Source: Bacteroidia bacterium
GTDB lineage: Bacteria; Bacteroidota; Bacteroidia; Cytophagales; Cyclobacteriaceae
DNA length: 64,000 nt
NCBI GenBank assembly: GCA_030432655.1
Contig: JAUILA010000011.1
Location: forward strand, 109,656 to 173,655
Reading direction: 5' to 3'
The position numbers and the translations under genes were made by a program. Positions within the stretch are counted from its first letter, which is position 1, and each line of letters starts with the position of its first letter. The notes beneath the pieces are model-generated. The model was not told the origin of the DNA, did no database searches, and saw only the letters and a program-made list of their open reading frames with translations. Of the stretch, positions 38,544 to 47,171 are shown one piece after another.

Positions 38544-39659
38544 TTACTGCAGGTGAAAGTCTGGTTTGACAGCATGATGACTGACTTCGAGGAGCTCCTC
38601 AAAATACCACTCATAATTCTTCACGGTATTCTCCATGGAATATTCATGCTGAACCATCTCTTTGGCATTCAACGCTAACTTATGTCTCAGGCCGGGTTTA
38701 TTAACCAGGCGCTCAATTTCATTGGCCAGCGCCAGGGGATGGCTGTGTTCGAAAAGGAGTCCGTTCACGCCGTGTTCAATCAGGGAGAGATTTCCTCCCT
38801 CCGCGGTGGCAATTACCGGAACATTGAGATACATGGCTTCCAGCAAAGACTGGGACAGGCCCTCCATTCTGGACGGAAGCACCTTGATTGTAAACAGTTT
38901 GTAATGGGCCAGCGCCTCTTCGGGACCAATTTTACCAGTGAAAATCAATTCATGACCTGCATTCTCCACTTCCTGATCCCTTGCAAGCTGCTCACGGGTG
39001 ATCCCGACGAAGATCACCTTCACGCTGAACGGAAGGTATGGCAAGGCACGGATCAGCTGCTCCTGGTCTTTCAACCTGGAAACCACCCCAAGAACAATAT
39101 CCCCGGGATGAATCTTATATTTCCTGCGCAGTTTCTCCACCAAAACCGGATCAATGTGATCATACTTGCTGGCCGGGGTGCCATTGGTTATCACCTTGAT
39201 CTGTTTGCGGAAAAACCCTTTTCGAATAAGTGAATGCTTCACCTCCTGGCTGACAGCGATGATCGCTTTGGAAGTTAAATAAGTCAGCCAGGCCACGGGG
39301 CCACCAAAACTCTTACACATTTGCCGGCGCGTATGGACAATCTCTGACTGAAGGTGATAACGCATTTTGGCGAACATGGCCAGGTACCTGTCTTTAGAGG
39401 ATTGTGTATTAATTATATCAATATGATGATCTGAAACAATTTCGGCGATGTGCCTGATGCATGCACCATCTGTTTTGGAACGAAAGGTCATTGGGATGCA
39501 CTTAACTTCTGTGTCATCCAGGAGGTTATAGAGGAAACTATCCTCCGGACAGCCAACAAAAACCTCGTGACCTTGTTGGGAAAGGCCCCGGGCAAGATAG
39601 GAGATAGAATACGTCGAACCGGCTATCCCGCCCTGGTAGGTAAGGAACAATAGTCTCAT
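38544..39659 (-). CDS. Glycosyltransferase family 4-like enzyme
   Basis: 371 residues from the ATG at 39,659, which places the usual MRLLFLTYQGGIAGSTYSIS start; an ATG 27 bp upstream is possible. The GT-B fold is clear: an N-terminal acceptor domain (YLARGLSQQGHEVFVG, YLAMFAKMRYHLQSEIVHTR) and a C-terminal nucleotide-sugar domain (GDIVLGVVSRLKDQEQLIRA, then LPSRMEGLSQSLLEAMYLNV with the EX7E-type glutamates, and PVIATAEGGNLSLIEHGVNG). It transfers a sugar to a glycan or lipid acceptor in the cytosol. Confidence 0.88.
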   Translation of the reverse strand: MRLLFLTYQGGIAGSTYSISYLARGLSQQGHEVFVGCPEDSFLYNLLDDTEVKCIPMTFRSKTDGACIRHIAEIVSDHHIDIINTQSSKDRYLAMFAKMRYHLQSEIVHTRRQMCKSFGGPVAWLTYLTSKAIIAVSQEVKHSLIRKGFFRKQIKVITNGTPASKYDHIDPVLVEKLRRKYKIHPGDIVLGVVSRLKDQEQLIRALPYLPFSVKVIFVGITREQLARDQEVENAGHELIFTGKIGPEEALAHYKLFTIKVLPSRMEGLSQSLLEAMYLNVPVIATAEGGNLSLIEHGVNGLLFEHSHPLALANEIERLVNKPGLRHKLALNAKEMVQHEYSMENTVKNYEWYFEELLEVSHHAVKPDFHLQ

Positions 39660-39759
39660 GATTCGAAGTACTAATAATTTACACATTTGGATTGGATTTT
39701 AACATTATGATTGCGATAATTTTAAGTTGCGTTAGTTATTTAATTGTTATACTTGACCA

Positions 39760-40248
39760 ATGAATCACGGAGCTTCTGCAGATAAATCACACGCCCTGAA
39801 CGACAGTACATTCCGCTGGATTGAATCGATCACCAGGCTGATGGACACCCGGTTCAGTATTCCCGGAACATCCTTCCGGTTCGGTCTGGACCCGATTCTC
39901 AACCTGGTTCCCTTTGCCGGAAACGGGATAACCGTGATCATTTCCTTCCTGCTGGTCATTTTGATGTACCGGTACGGAGTCAGTGGAAAAGTCATCGTAA
40001 AAATGGTCGGCAATATCGCCATAGATGGCCTGGTGGGGGCCATTCCGGTGTTAGGCAACCTGTTTGATTTCTATTTTAAGTCAAACACACGAAATATTAA
40101 ACTGCTGAAGGATCATTACCAGGAAGGCAGGCACCAGGGCAGCGGACTTGGCATTATTCTCACAGCCATCATTATCATTTTTGCTGTACTCGGACTGATC
40201 ATTTATGGAGGCATACTCTTGCTGAATTACCTGATCGGACTCTTTTAA
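39760..40248 (+). CDS. DUF4112 membrane protein
   Basis: 162 residues. The core RWIESITRLMDTRFSIPGTS, then FRFGLDPILNLVPFAGNGIT and GAIPVLGNLFDFYFKSNTRN are the DUF4112 signature. Membrane helices are at about 58-75, 88-103 and 130-158. Small proteins of this family are widespread in bacteria and their role is not known. It stands alone, diverging from the GT4 gene by 100 bp. Confidence 0.85.
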   Translation: MNHGASADKSHALNDSTFRWIESITRLMDTRFSIPGTSFRFGLDPILNLVPFAGNGITVIISFLLVILMYRYGVSGKVIVKMVGNIAIDGLVGAIPVLGNLFDFYFKSNTRNIKLLKDHYQEGRHQGSGLGIILTAIIIIFAVLGLIIYGGILLLNYLIGLF

Positions 40249-40385
40249 CGGGTCAACAGCCTTATTAGCGGTGATCAAAGCGGGGTGGTTATAAGGCCTG
40301 TTTACGGGAGAATTTGTAAATTGGGTTAAACTCACGATGGCAGCAGTCTGAGTTGCTGCCTTTTGGTCAACACAACAACACCATC

Positions 40386-42815
40386 ATGCTTTTTAACTAC
40401 CTGAAAATTGCCTTACGAAATATCCGCAAGGAAAAAACGTATGCAATCATTAATATCCTCGGACTGGCCACTGGCATGGCCGCCACCCTGCTAATTCTAC
40501 TTTATGTACAGGACGAACTGAGTTATGACGATTACCATGAAAATTCGGACCGGATTTACCGGGTTAGCCGGGAATGGCTGAACGGGGAAGGCGAATCGAC
40601 CCTGCACCTGGGGCATTGTGCTCCTCCCTTTGCCCCTCTCCTGGAGAATGATTTTGAAGGAATTATCGATGAAGCGGTTAGAATAACTGACGGCGGACAG
40701 CCCTTGATTTCTCATGAAGAGACCCGAATTGAAGAACCCGGGTTCTATTTCGGGGACGAAGACGTTTTCTCTGTTTTCAGCTGGCCGTTGGTGTCGGGAG
40801 ATCCGGACAAGGCCCTGACTGAACCTGCCCAGGTGGTCATTACCGAGTCGGCAGCCGTTCGGTATTTTGGCAATGACGATCCACTAGGCCAGCAGATCGT
40901 CTTTAATAATTTTGGAATGTCGTTCCCGATGACCATCACAGGGGTGGCTAAGGATGTGCCACACAATTCTCATTTTTCCTGGGATTTTATGGCTTCCTTT
41001 GCTTCGATCGAACAGGTATTCGGACGGGAGAATATGATGCAGAACTGGGGAAGCAATAATTATGGCACCTACGTTCTGCTCGCGCCCAATGCAGAATTGA
41101 AATCACTGGAAGCGGAAATTCCTGACTTCCTGGACCGTCACCTGCCCTCAAATCCGCAGGCATCAACCATGCCCTCGGAATATAACCGGCTCCACCTGAT
41201 GCCTGTCACCGACATACACCTGCACTCTCACCTGGATTCGGAAATGGCGCCGAATAATGATATTGCCTATATCTATGTCTATACGATCATTGCGGTATTT
41301 ATCCTGATGATTGCCTGCATCAACTTTGTGAACCTCTCCACCGCCAAATCCGCCCGACGGGCCAAAGAAGTTGGCCTCCGGAAAGTAATGGGGGCTTACC
41401 GCAAATCACTGGTCGGTCAGTTTCTGACGGAATCCGTGGTATTTGCCATAATCAGCCTGCTGATTGCCAGCCTGATCGTCACCTTTGCCCTGCCCTACTT
41501 TAACCAGTTCATCAATACCGGGATCCGGTTCAGCCTGGTAGGCAACCAGTTCATTGTGCTGATGCTGATAGGAATGGTGGTTTTTGTTGGGTTGCTTGCC
41601 GGCAGTTACCCGGCCTTTTACCTGTCCCGGTTTCAGCCGGCTACCATTCTGAAGAGCGGTCATAAAGCAACCGGGCGTAAATTCAATTTCCGCTCGGTAC
41701 TGGTGGTCTTCCAGTTTCTGATTTCCATTTCGCTGATTATCAGCGTAGGCATCGTGCATGACCAGCTGGACTATGTTCGCTCCCGCAGCCTTGGTTTCAA
41801 TAAGGAAAACGTGATGGTACTTCCTTCAAGCAATGAGATCTACGCCCAGTTCGGCAACCTGAAGCAGCGATTTGAACAACAGCCCGGCATTACCGAGGTA
41901 TCACTTGCCAGCCGGGTACCGTCCGGCCGCCTGCTGGATTCACAGGGAACCACCGCTGAAATAGATGGTGAAATGAAACAACTCAGTATTCGAGTGGCCG
42001 ATATTCATGTGGATCATGATTATTTCAATTCGCTCGAAATAAGCATTATCGCCGGGCGTGATTTTGATCCGGCTATTATCAGTGACAGTACCAACGCGTT
42101 TATCGTTAATGAAGCGGCGGTCAACCGAATCGGTTGGACGTCACCTCAGGATGCAGTGGGCAAACGCTTTGATTACGGTGGACGGAGCGGTGAAATAATC
42201 GGGGTGGTAAATGATTTTCATTTCGAAAGCCTTCACCAGACCATTGCCCCTATCGTCTTTATGATTACCAACGGAAGGGCCAATAATGTATTGGTACGTT
42301 ACGATCCTGACCAGAAAGCGGAGGTGGAAGCCTATCTCCAGGAGCAGTGGAGCTACCTGCGGCCGGATTTTCCGTTTAGTTTCTTTGAAATTGATAACCA
42401 ATTCAGTGAACAATACAGCAACGAGGACCGGCTTGCCAGTGTGGTCACCTGGTTTTCTATACTGGCGGTTATTATAGCTGCCCTTGGTTTATTCGGACTT
42501 GCCTCGTTCATCGCCGAACAGCGGATCAAGGAAATTGGTATCCGAAAGGTGATGGGGGCTTCCGTGAGTCAGATTCTCCTGCTGCTGACCCGTGGTTTTA
42601 CTTTACTGGTGCTGGTGGCACTGCTCATTGCCGGACCGCTTGCCTATTTCGGAATGCGTTTGTGGCTGAAGAATTTTGCCTATTACGGCGACATTCAGGC
42701 CGGACCGTTTTTAATTGCCGGAGGCATTGCGCTTCTGATTGCCTGGTTAACGATCAGTTACCAGACGCTTAGGGCAGCGCTGTCCAATCCAATTGAAACG
42801 CTTCGTTACGAGTAG
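40386..42815 (+). CDS. FtsX/MacB-type ABC transporter permease (stand-alone)
   Basis: 809 residues from the ATG at 40,386; the frame opens 33 bp earlier with a TTG, but LFNYLKIALRNIRKEKTYAI is the standard start of this permease type. The layout is: first helix with NILGLATGMAATLLILLYV, periplasmic MacB-like domain, three helices with RRAKEVGLRKVMGAYRKSLV, second periplasmic domain, and last FtsX bundle with QRIKEIGIRKVMGASVSQIL. It is the third such permease here and closest in motif text to the one at 20,357. No ATPase is adjacent; it converges on the oxidoreductase gene with a 1-bp gap. Confidence 0.85.
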   Translation: MLFNYLKIALRNIRKEKTYAIINILGLATGMAATLLILLYVQDELSYDDYHENSDRIYRVSREWLNGEGESTLHLGHCAPPFAPLLENDFEGIIDEAVRITDGGQPLISHEETRIEEPGFYFGDEDVFSVFSWPLVSGDPDKALTEPAQVVITESAAVRYFGNDDPLGQQIVFNNFGMSFPMTITGVAKDVPHNSHFSWDFMASFASIEQVFGRENMMQNWGSNNYGTYVLLAPNAELKSLEAEIPDFLDRHLPSNPQASTMPSEYNRLHLMPVTDIHLHSHLDSEMAPNNDIAYIYVYTIIAVFILMIACINFVNLSTAKSARRAKEVGLRKVMGAYRKSLVGQFLTESVVFAIISLLIASLIVTFALPYFNQFINTGIRFSLVGNQFIVLMLIGMVVFVGLLAGSYPAFYLSRFQPATILKSGHKATGRKFNFRSVLVVFQFLISISLIISVGIVHDQLDYVRSRSLGFNKENVMVLPSSNEIYAQFGNLKQRFEQQPGITEVSLASRVPSGRLLDSQGTTAEIDGEMKQLSIRVADIHVDHDYFNSLEISIIAGRDFDPAIISDSTNAFIVNEAAVNRIGWTSPQDAVGKRFDYGGRSGEIIGVVNDFHFESLHQTIAPIVFMITNGRANNVLVRYDPDQKAEVEAYLQEQWSYLRPDFPFSFFEIDNQFSEQYSNEDRLASVVTWFSILAVIIAALGLFGLASFIAEQRIKEIGIRKVMGASVSQILLLLTRGFTLLVLVALLIAGPLAYFGMRLWLKNFAYYGDIQAGPFLIAGGIALLIAWLTISYQTLRAALSNPIETLRYE

Positions 42816-42816
42816 C

Positions 42817-43791
42817 CTATTCCGTCAGCAGAACGATCTTTCCCATGTGCTCCCCGGATTCCATCAGGCGGTGTGCATAGGAGGCATCCTTCAGTGAAAA
42901 GGTGGCATATACCACCTGACGGATGGATTTGTCTTCCAGAAAGGGCCAGATGTATTTACGAAGATTACGGGCTATACGTCCCTTAAAGGCAGGATCACGC
43001 GCTCTGAGGGTGGAACCTGTGAGTACAAGTCGCTTTACCATGATCCTCATAAGGTCCACTTCTGCGAACCGGCCTTCCATGGCATTGATGATCACCAGCC
43101 GACCGTCTTCCTTCAGGCAGTTCAGGTTTTTGGCGGTATATTCTCCGCCTACCATGTCGAGGATGACATCAACTCCTCCCTTATCCCTGACAAGAGTTTC
43201 AAAATCTTCTTCCTTGTAATTTATCGCCAGTTCGGCTCCCAACTCTTCGCACAATTTGCATTTTTCCGGGGAGCCGGAGGTGGAGTATACCTTCCCTCCC
43301 ATGGCCCTGACCATCTGAATTGCGGCCACCCCGATGCCGGATGTACCACCATGAATTAATACTGATTCTCCCGGGGTGAAATCCGCCCGGTCAAAAATAT
43401 TGGACCAGACAGTAAAATACGTTTCGGGTAAGGAAGCAGCTTCTGCAAATGATAATCCATCAGGCACCGGGAGGCATTGTTCGGCAGGCACCACGACGTA
43501 TTCCGCATACCCCCCACCCGCGAGAAGGGCGCAGACCTTGTCCCCCGGCTGACAATGTGTGACGTCAGCACCACACTGATCAATAAAGCCCGCCACCTCC
43601 AGGCCCGGAATATCCGGAGGGGCTCCATCCGGCGCAGGGTATTTTCCGTTGCGCTGAATTATGTCCGGGCGGTTTACACCGGCTGCAATCACCCGGATTC
43701 TTACTTCGTTGTCGCCAGGTTCCGGTATTTCCCTGGATTCAAGACGCAGTGCGTCGGGACCACCCGGTTCGGGGATCACAATCGCATTCAT
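42817..43791 (-). CDS. NAD(P)H quinone oxidoreductase, zinc-free MDR family (TP53I3/PIG3-like)
   Basis: 324 residues from the ATG at 43,791 (an ATG 15 bp upstream is an alternative). The N-terminal GroES-like half starts MNAIVIPEPGGPDALRLESR and has AAGVNRPDIIQRNGKYPAP, typical of the PIG3-type quinone reductases. The Rossmann half has SVLIHGGTSGIGVAAIQMVR and later GGVDVILDMVGGEY. It lacks the Cys cluster for structural zinc. It reduces quinones or reactive carbonyls with NAD(P)H in the cytosol. Confidence 0.88.
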   Translation of the reverse strand: MNAIVIPEPGGPDALRLESREIPEPGDNEVRIRVIAAGVNRPDIIQRNGKYPAPDGAPPDIPGLEVAGFIDQCGADVTHCQPGDKVCALLAGGGYAEYVVVPAEQCLPVPDGLSFAEAASLPETYFTVWSNIFDRADFTPGESVLIHGGTSGIGVAAIQMVRAMGGKVYSTSGSPEKCKLCEELGAELAINYKEEDFETLVRDKGGVDVILDMVGGEYTAKNLNCLKEDGRLVIINAMEGRFAEVDLMRIMVKRLVLTGSTLRARDPAFKGRIARNLRKYIWPFLEDKSIRQVVYATFSLKDASYAHRLMESGEHMGKIVLLTE

Positions 43792-43868
43792 TTCTGTAGC
43801 CAACATATAGAATCGATTTTAAGAATTTGTATTTTCCACCCCTGCATTCTCCTGAAAATAAAAACATT

Positions 43869-43886
43869 TACTGGTTAAATCCAGTA
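43869..43886. promoter_or_regulatory. Palindrome upstream of the exported beta-propeller-like gene
   Basis: TACTGG (43,869-43,874) and CCAGTA (43,881-43,886) flank TTAAAT, 41 bp before the ATG at 43,927. It could be an operator for an unseen regulator. Nothing else supports it. Confidence 0.25.
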
Positions 43887-43926
43887 TATACTATATAACA
43901 CTACGCAATTCAACAAACCTGCTATT

Positions 43927-45036
43927 ATGAAACATTTACTACTCACGCTGCTTTTCCTTACGGGAGCAGTTTTTACAGGATTTTCCCATGTTGATCCGCC
44001 TGAAGGATTTGTCAAGGGAGATACGGAGATCGAATCTATCAATGCCATGACATTCGGTCCTGATGGAATTTTATTTATTGGCGACAGTAAAACCGCGTCG
44101 CTTATCGCACTGCAAACCGCGGATAATACTGCCGGTTCGTTCGAAGAGGACGTAAACATTAAGAATATTGATCATATGCTGGCGGAGCTTATGGGCACTA
44201 CCGCCGATAAGATCACTATCCAGGATATGGCTGTGAACCCGGCATCGGGGACCATTTATTTTGGCATTCACCATGAAGACGGCAGCCCGGCGCTTGTGAA
44301 AATGAAGCCCGGACAGGATCCGGAGTGGGTGAATCTGCAGGATGCCGTCCATGCCAAGCGGAGTATTAATTCCGTGGTGGCAGCAGATGCAGAGGACCGA
44401 CGGGGACGGCCATTGCGCCACTGGGCTATTTCTGATATGAATTATCACGACGGACAGGTACTTGTTACCGGGCTGTCGAATAAGGAGTTTGCTTCCACCT
44501 TCAGGAGCCTTCCTTATCCATTCAACGAAGAAGAGTCGGATGCCAGCCTGGAAATTTATCACGCGGCTCACGGACAATATGAAACGCATTCACCAGTAAA
44601 GACATTTACCACGGCGACGATTGATGGTACGCCTTATGTGGTGGCCAGCTATACCTGTACCCCGCTTGTGCTGTTTCCCATGTCGGATATTAAGCCGGGG
44701 GAACATGTAAAGGGACGTACGGTAGCCGAACTGGGAGCCGGTAATACCCCATTGGATATGGTCGTGGTGGATTCTGAGAGTGGCAGTTACCTGATGATGG
44801 CTAATTCCAACCGGCCGGTGATGAAGATCAATATGGCGGATGTCAAGGGGTACAGCGGCAGCCTGACTGAGCCGGTTAATGAACCGGCGGCTACTGCAGG
44901 AGTGAACTATCTGAACCTGCCTATGACGAATGTTTTGCAGCTTGACAAATACGGCGAAACGGTGGTGACCGTGAAGCGCCAGAGCAACGGAGACCTGGAC
45001 CTTTTAACACTTAACAGATTTTGGTTCGGAGGATAA
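43927..45036 (+). CDS. Exported protein, possible beta-propeller, unknown function
   Basis: 369 residues with a signal peptide (about 1-20, ending GFSH). Repeated strand motifs such as INAMTFGPDGILFIGDSKTA, MAVNPASGTIYFGIHHEDGS and NTPLDMVVVDSESGSYLMMA suggest a six- or seven-bladed propeller like YVTN or NHL repeat proteins. A conserved RHWAISDMNYHDGQVLVTGL stretch is present but I recognise no family. It overlaps the next gene by 16 bp, so the two form a translationally coupled pair of exported proteins. Confidence 0.55.
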   Translation: MKHLLLTLLFLTGAVFTGFSHVDPPEGFVKGDTEIESINAMTFGPDGILFIGDSKTASLIALQTADNTAGSFEEDVNIKNIDHMLAELMGTTADKITIQDMAVNPASGTIYFGIHHEDGSPALVKMKPGQDPEWVNLQDAVHAKRSINSVVAADAEDRRGRPLRHWAISDMNYHDGQVLVTGLSNKEFASTFRSLPYPFNEEESDASLEIYHAAHGQYETHSPVKTFTTATIDGTPYVVASYTCTPLVLFPMSDIKPGEHVKGRTVAELGAGNTPLDMVVVDSESGSYLMMANSNRPVMKINMADVKGYSGSLTEPVNEPAATAGVNYLNLPMTNVLQLDKYGETVVTVKRQSNGDLDLLTLNRFWFGG

Positions 45037-46061
45037 GCACGCTGATCATTCTGTTGTGGTTGTCCGTGCCTTTGCAGGCACAGGTAACCTATGACAGCCT
45101 TAATTCATCAAGTAAGGCCTTACAATTTAAAGGAACGAATTCCGGGGATTTGTCATTGCACTTTTCTCCGGAATCAGTTCCTGTGGCCGGCTACTGGCAT
45201 GGAAATGCCGGGATTACCTTATTTGTCCCGACATTTCCGTTGAAAGAAGGACATGTTTATTACCTTAAGAAAGATGATAAACTTGTTCGGAGAATATCAC
45301 TTCCCGTGGTCCGGCACAGTCCGCCCCGCGTGGTACGCATATACCCGGACGTCGATACAATACCGGCTAACCTGCTCAAGATTTATGTGCTCTTTGACCA
45401 GCCCATGGCTACCGGGCACGCCGGTGACCAGATCAGGCTGATCGATCTTAATACCGGGAAGGAAGAGCCGGAAGCTATTCTCCAGCTGGAGCAGGAACTC
45501 TGGAGCTATTCGAATGATACCCTCACCCTGTGGTTTGATCCCGGGCGGATTAAGCGGGACCTGATCCCAAATGAAGAATTGGGCAATCCGCTTACCGAAG
45601 GAAAGGAATACTTGCTGGAGGTATATCCCGGGTGGCCCGGGCAGAACGGAACCCCGACGATTGCCACGACCTCGCGAAAATTTTATGTAACCGAAGCGGA
45701 CCGGACGCGGCCTTCCACCGACGATTGGCAGGTGACTCCACCGGTAGTCGGAACGACCGGGGCCTTATTCCTGAGATTTCCGGAAGCTATGGACATGGGG
45801 GCAGTTACATCATCCCTTCGTCTGACCTGTGAGGATACCGAAGTGCCGTACCGGCTGGAGTGGCTGCAGGGAGACAAAGGCTTACTGATGCACCCTGAGC
45901 GACCCTGGCAGGAAGGAGGTTGTAAGCTCCATATTGATGCGAAAGCAGAAGACCTGGCGGGCAATAACCTGAACCGTTTATTTGACCAGGACGTGGAAGA
46001 AGCGACAGGCAAACAGGAAGAATATGTGATCGAATTTGAGATTGCGGCAGAAGGGGAATAA
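45021..46061 (+). CDS. Exported protein with an SbsA-like Ig domain, partner of the preceding gene
   Basis: 346 residues with a TTG start, chosen because no ATG or GTG gives the signal peptide (about 4-20, LIILLWLSVPLQAQ). An Ig-like (Big_5/SbsA) domain is visible at about 100-225 (PPRVVRIYPDVDTIPANLLK, IYVLFDQPMATGHAGDQIRL) and a second one at about 235-335 (VGTTGALFLRFPEAMDMGAV, then AEDLAGNNLNRLF). These sandwich domains serve binding or display. The gene starts inside the propeller gene, so the products probably act together outside the cytosol. Confidence 0.55.
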   Translation: MVRRISTLIILLWLSVPLQAQVTYDSLNSSSKALQFKGTNSGDLSLHFSPESVPVAGYWHGNAGITLFVPTFPLKEGHVYYLKKDDKLVRRISLPVVRHSPPRVVRIYPDVDTIPANLLKIYVLFDQPMATGHAGDQIRLIDLNTGKEEPEAILQLEQELWSYSNDTLTLWFDPGRIKRDLIPNEELGNPLTEGKEYLLEVYPGWPGQNGTPTIATTSRKFYVTEADRTRPSTDDWQVTPPVVGTTGALFLRFPEAMDMGAVTSSLRLTCEDTEVPYRLEWLQGDKGLLMHPERPWQEGGCKLHIDAKAEDLAGNNLNRLFDQDVEEATGKQEEYVIEFEIAAEGE

Positions 46062-46098
46062 TGACCAAGCGACAAGTTTAAAAAAAATTTAGGGAGGC

Positions 46099-46129
46099 TT
46101 TGCAAATTAAAAAGACAATGATACTTTTG
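46099..46129 (+). promoter_or_regulatory. Bacteroidota-type promoter of tRNA-Thr
   Basis: TTTG at 46,099-46,102 and TACTTTTG at 46,122-46,129, 19 nt apart, match the -33 TTG and -7 TAnnTTTG consensus of the primary sigma factor of Bacteroidota. The predicted start, about 7 bp later, lies about 23 bp before the mature tRNA. This is one of the best phylum markers in the window. Confidence 0.75.
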
Positions 46130-46158
46130 CACACGCCTTTACGGCAAGGTTAATTAAA

Positions 46159-46232
<74 letters not shown>

Positions 46233-46238
46233 GCACCT

Positions 46239-46274
46239 AAACCCTTGTAAATCAATGATTTGCGAGGGTTTTTT
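46239..46274 (+). terminator. tRNA-Thr terminator
   Basis: AAACCCT (46,239-46,245) pairs with AGGGTTT (46,265-46,271), with an inner stem AAATCA/TGATTT, followed by a T-rich tract. A second copy follows the right tRNA remnant. Confidence 0.8.
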
Positions 46275-46310
46275 CTTTTCTGAAAAGCGTGTTTTTTGAG
46301 GATCAATTTC

Positions 46311-46344
46311 ATTTTGAACACTTTTTGAACACTTTTTCTGGTTT
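46311..46344 (+). repeat. Arm-like direct repeat, left copy (34 bp)
   Basis: Two tandem 11-bp units of type TTTGAACACTT, followed by TTTCTGGTTT. The same 34 bp occur at 56,070-56,103 in the same orientation. The first TTTG lies 81 bp from the tRNA core. Location just inside both island ends fits arm-type binding sites of the integrase. Confidence 0.6.
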
Positions 46345-46398
46345 AAGGTATACCCTATCTTACCGAAGTGCTAAATTTTCTCGGAATTGGTAGGCGTT

Positions 46399-46566
46399 TA
46401 AGGACTAACTAAAGCCTAAGTTTAAAAGCCATTCAGTCCTTTGCTATTCATTCATCTTCAGGCCTTTTCATTTTCCAGGACAATAATGTCAAGGGGCAGC
46501 CTTTGGCTGATTCATATACCCTTGACTTTTGGCCTGGAAAATTTACCTTGAGGAGATGAAGGAATG
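46399..46566. repeat. Nested inverted repeats near the left end of island 1
   Basis: ATTTTCCAGG (46,470-46,479) pairs with CCTGGAAAAT (46,533-46,542). Inside it GTCAAGGG (46,488-46,495) pairs with CCCTTGAC (46,519-46,526) around a 23-nt loop. Outer, less perfect arms (ATTCATTCATCTTCA against GATGAAGGAAT, and AAGGACT at 46,399 against AGTCCTT at 46,435) extend the structure. It could be a miniature inverted-repeat element, a terminator-like RNA or a recombination site. Confidence 0.5.
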
Positions 46567-46594
46567 GCCCATTTAGAAAAAATCAAGTTGCGCC

Positions 46595-46632
46595 GATTTT
46601 CGTTTTTTGAATCAAAAAACACATCTTGCTAT
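46595..46632 (+). repeat. 38-bp palindromic intergenic element, copy 1
   Basis: Contains the near-perfect palindrome GTTTTTTGAATCAAAAAAC. It matches 63,206-63,243 on the opposite strand at 37 of 38 positions, with weaker likeness over about 55 bp. Both copies lie between genes in the AT-rich islands. Confidence 0.75.
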
Positions 46633-46681
46633 AGCGTTTCCCTTTTCCGAACTTGTACAGCTAGTACAACAAGGGAATATC

Positions 46682-47125
46682 ATGTCTGGAAAAATTACGC
46701 TGACCGAAGAAATGCTTAAAGAAATATCCGAATCCCTTCAGACGGGGACCAATTGTTATCTTCATAAGAAAACCGGAAAAATCATAGAACACATGGAGGG
46801 TGCTGACTTTGATCCGGCATGGGATAAGGAAGGTTCATATACACAGGATGTCCAGGACCTGGAGGATTCTCCTGATGAATATGTGATGTTTAGTCCCATG
46901 TCGAGTTCGCAGGCGTATGATGTCATGGAGGACTTTACCAACAGTTTAGAGATCGGCACTTTGAAGGTTGAACTGCTAAATGTCATGAATCAAAAACACC
47001 CCTTTCAGAGTTTTAAACGCCTAGTGGAAAATTCGGACGCTAGACAAAACTGGTTTGACTTCCGGAACGCGGCATATGTTGATTATGTCAGAGAGGAATA
47101 TGAGTGGAAGATGGAATCGGAATAA
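46682..47125 (+). CDS. UPF0158 family protein
   Basis: 147 residues from the ATG at 46,682, preceded by AAGGGA at a good distance; the longer frame uses a TTG inside the palindromic repeat and is rejected. GTNCYLHKKTGKIIEH, then VMFSPMSSSQAYDVMEDFTN, LKVELLNVMNQKHPFQSFKR and NWFDFRNAAYVDYVREEYEW follow the UPF0158 pattern. These are small cytosolic proteins of unknown function found widely in bacteria. It is the first cargo gene of island 1. Confidence 0.75.
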   Translation: MSGKITLTEEMLKEISESLQTGTNCYLHKKTGKIIEHMEGADFDPAWDKEGSYTQDVQDLEDSPDEYVMFSPMSSSQAYDVMEDFTNSLEIGTLKVELLNVMNQKHPFQSFKRLVENSDARQNWFDFRNAAYVDYVREEYEWKMESE

Positions 47126-47171
47126 TCCTTAATATTTTCATGCCTCTGGCAGAATCGACTTCAACAACAAC

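Noticed and set aside
46607..46681. TTG-started extension of the UPF0158 gene
   Set aside because: The first 25 codons run through the 38-bp palindromic repeat and are unlike the family; the ATG at 46,682 has a good ribosome binding site.
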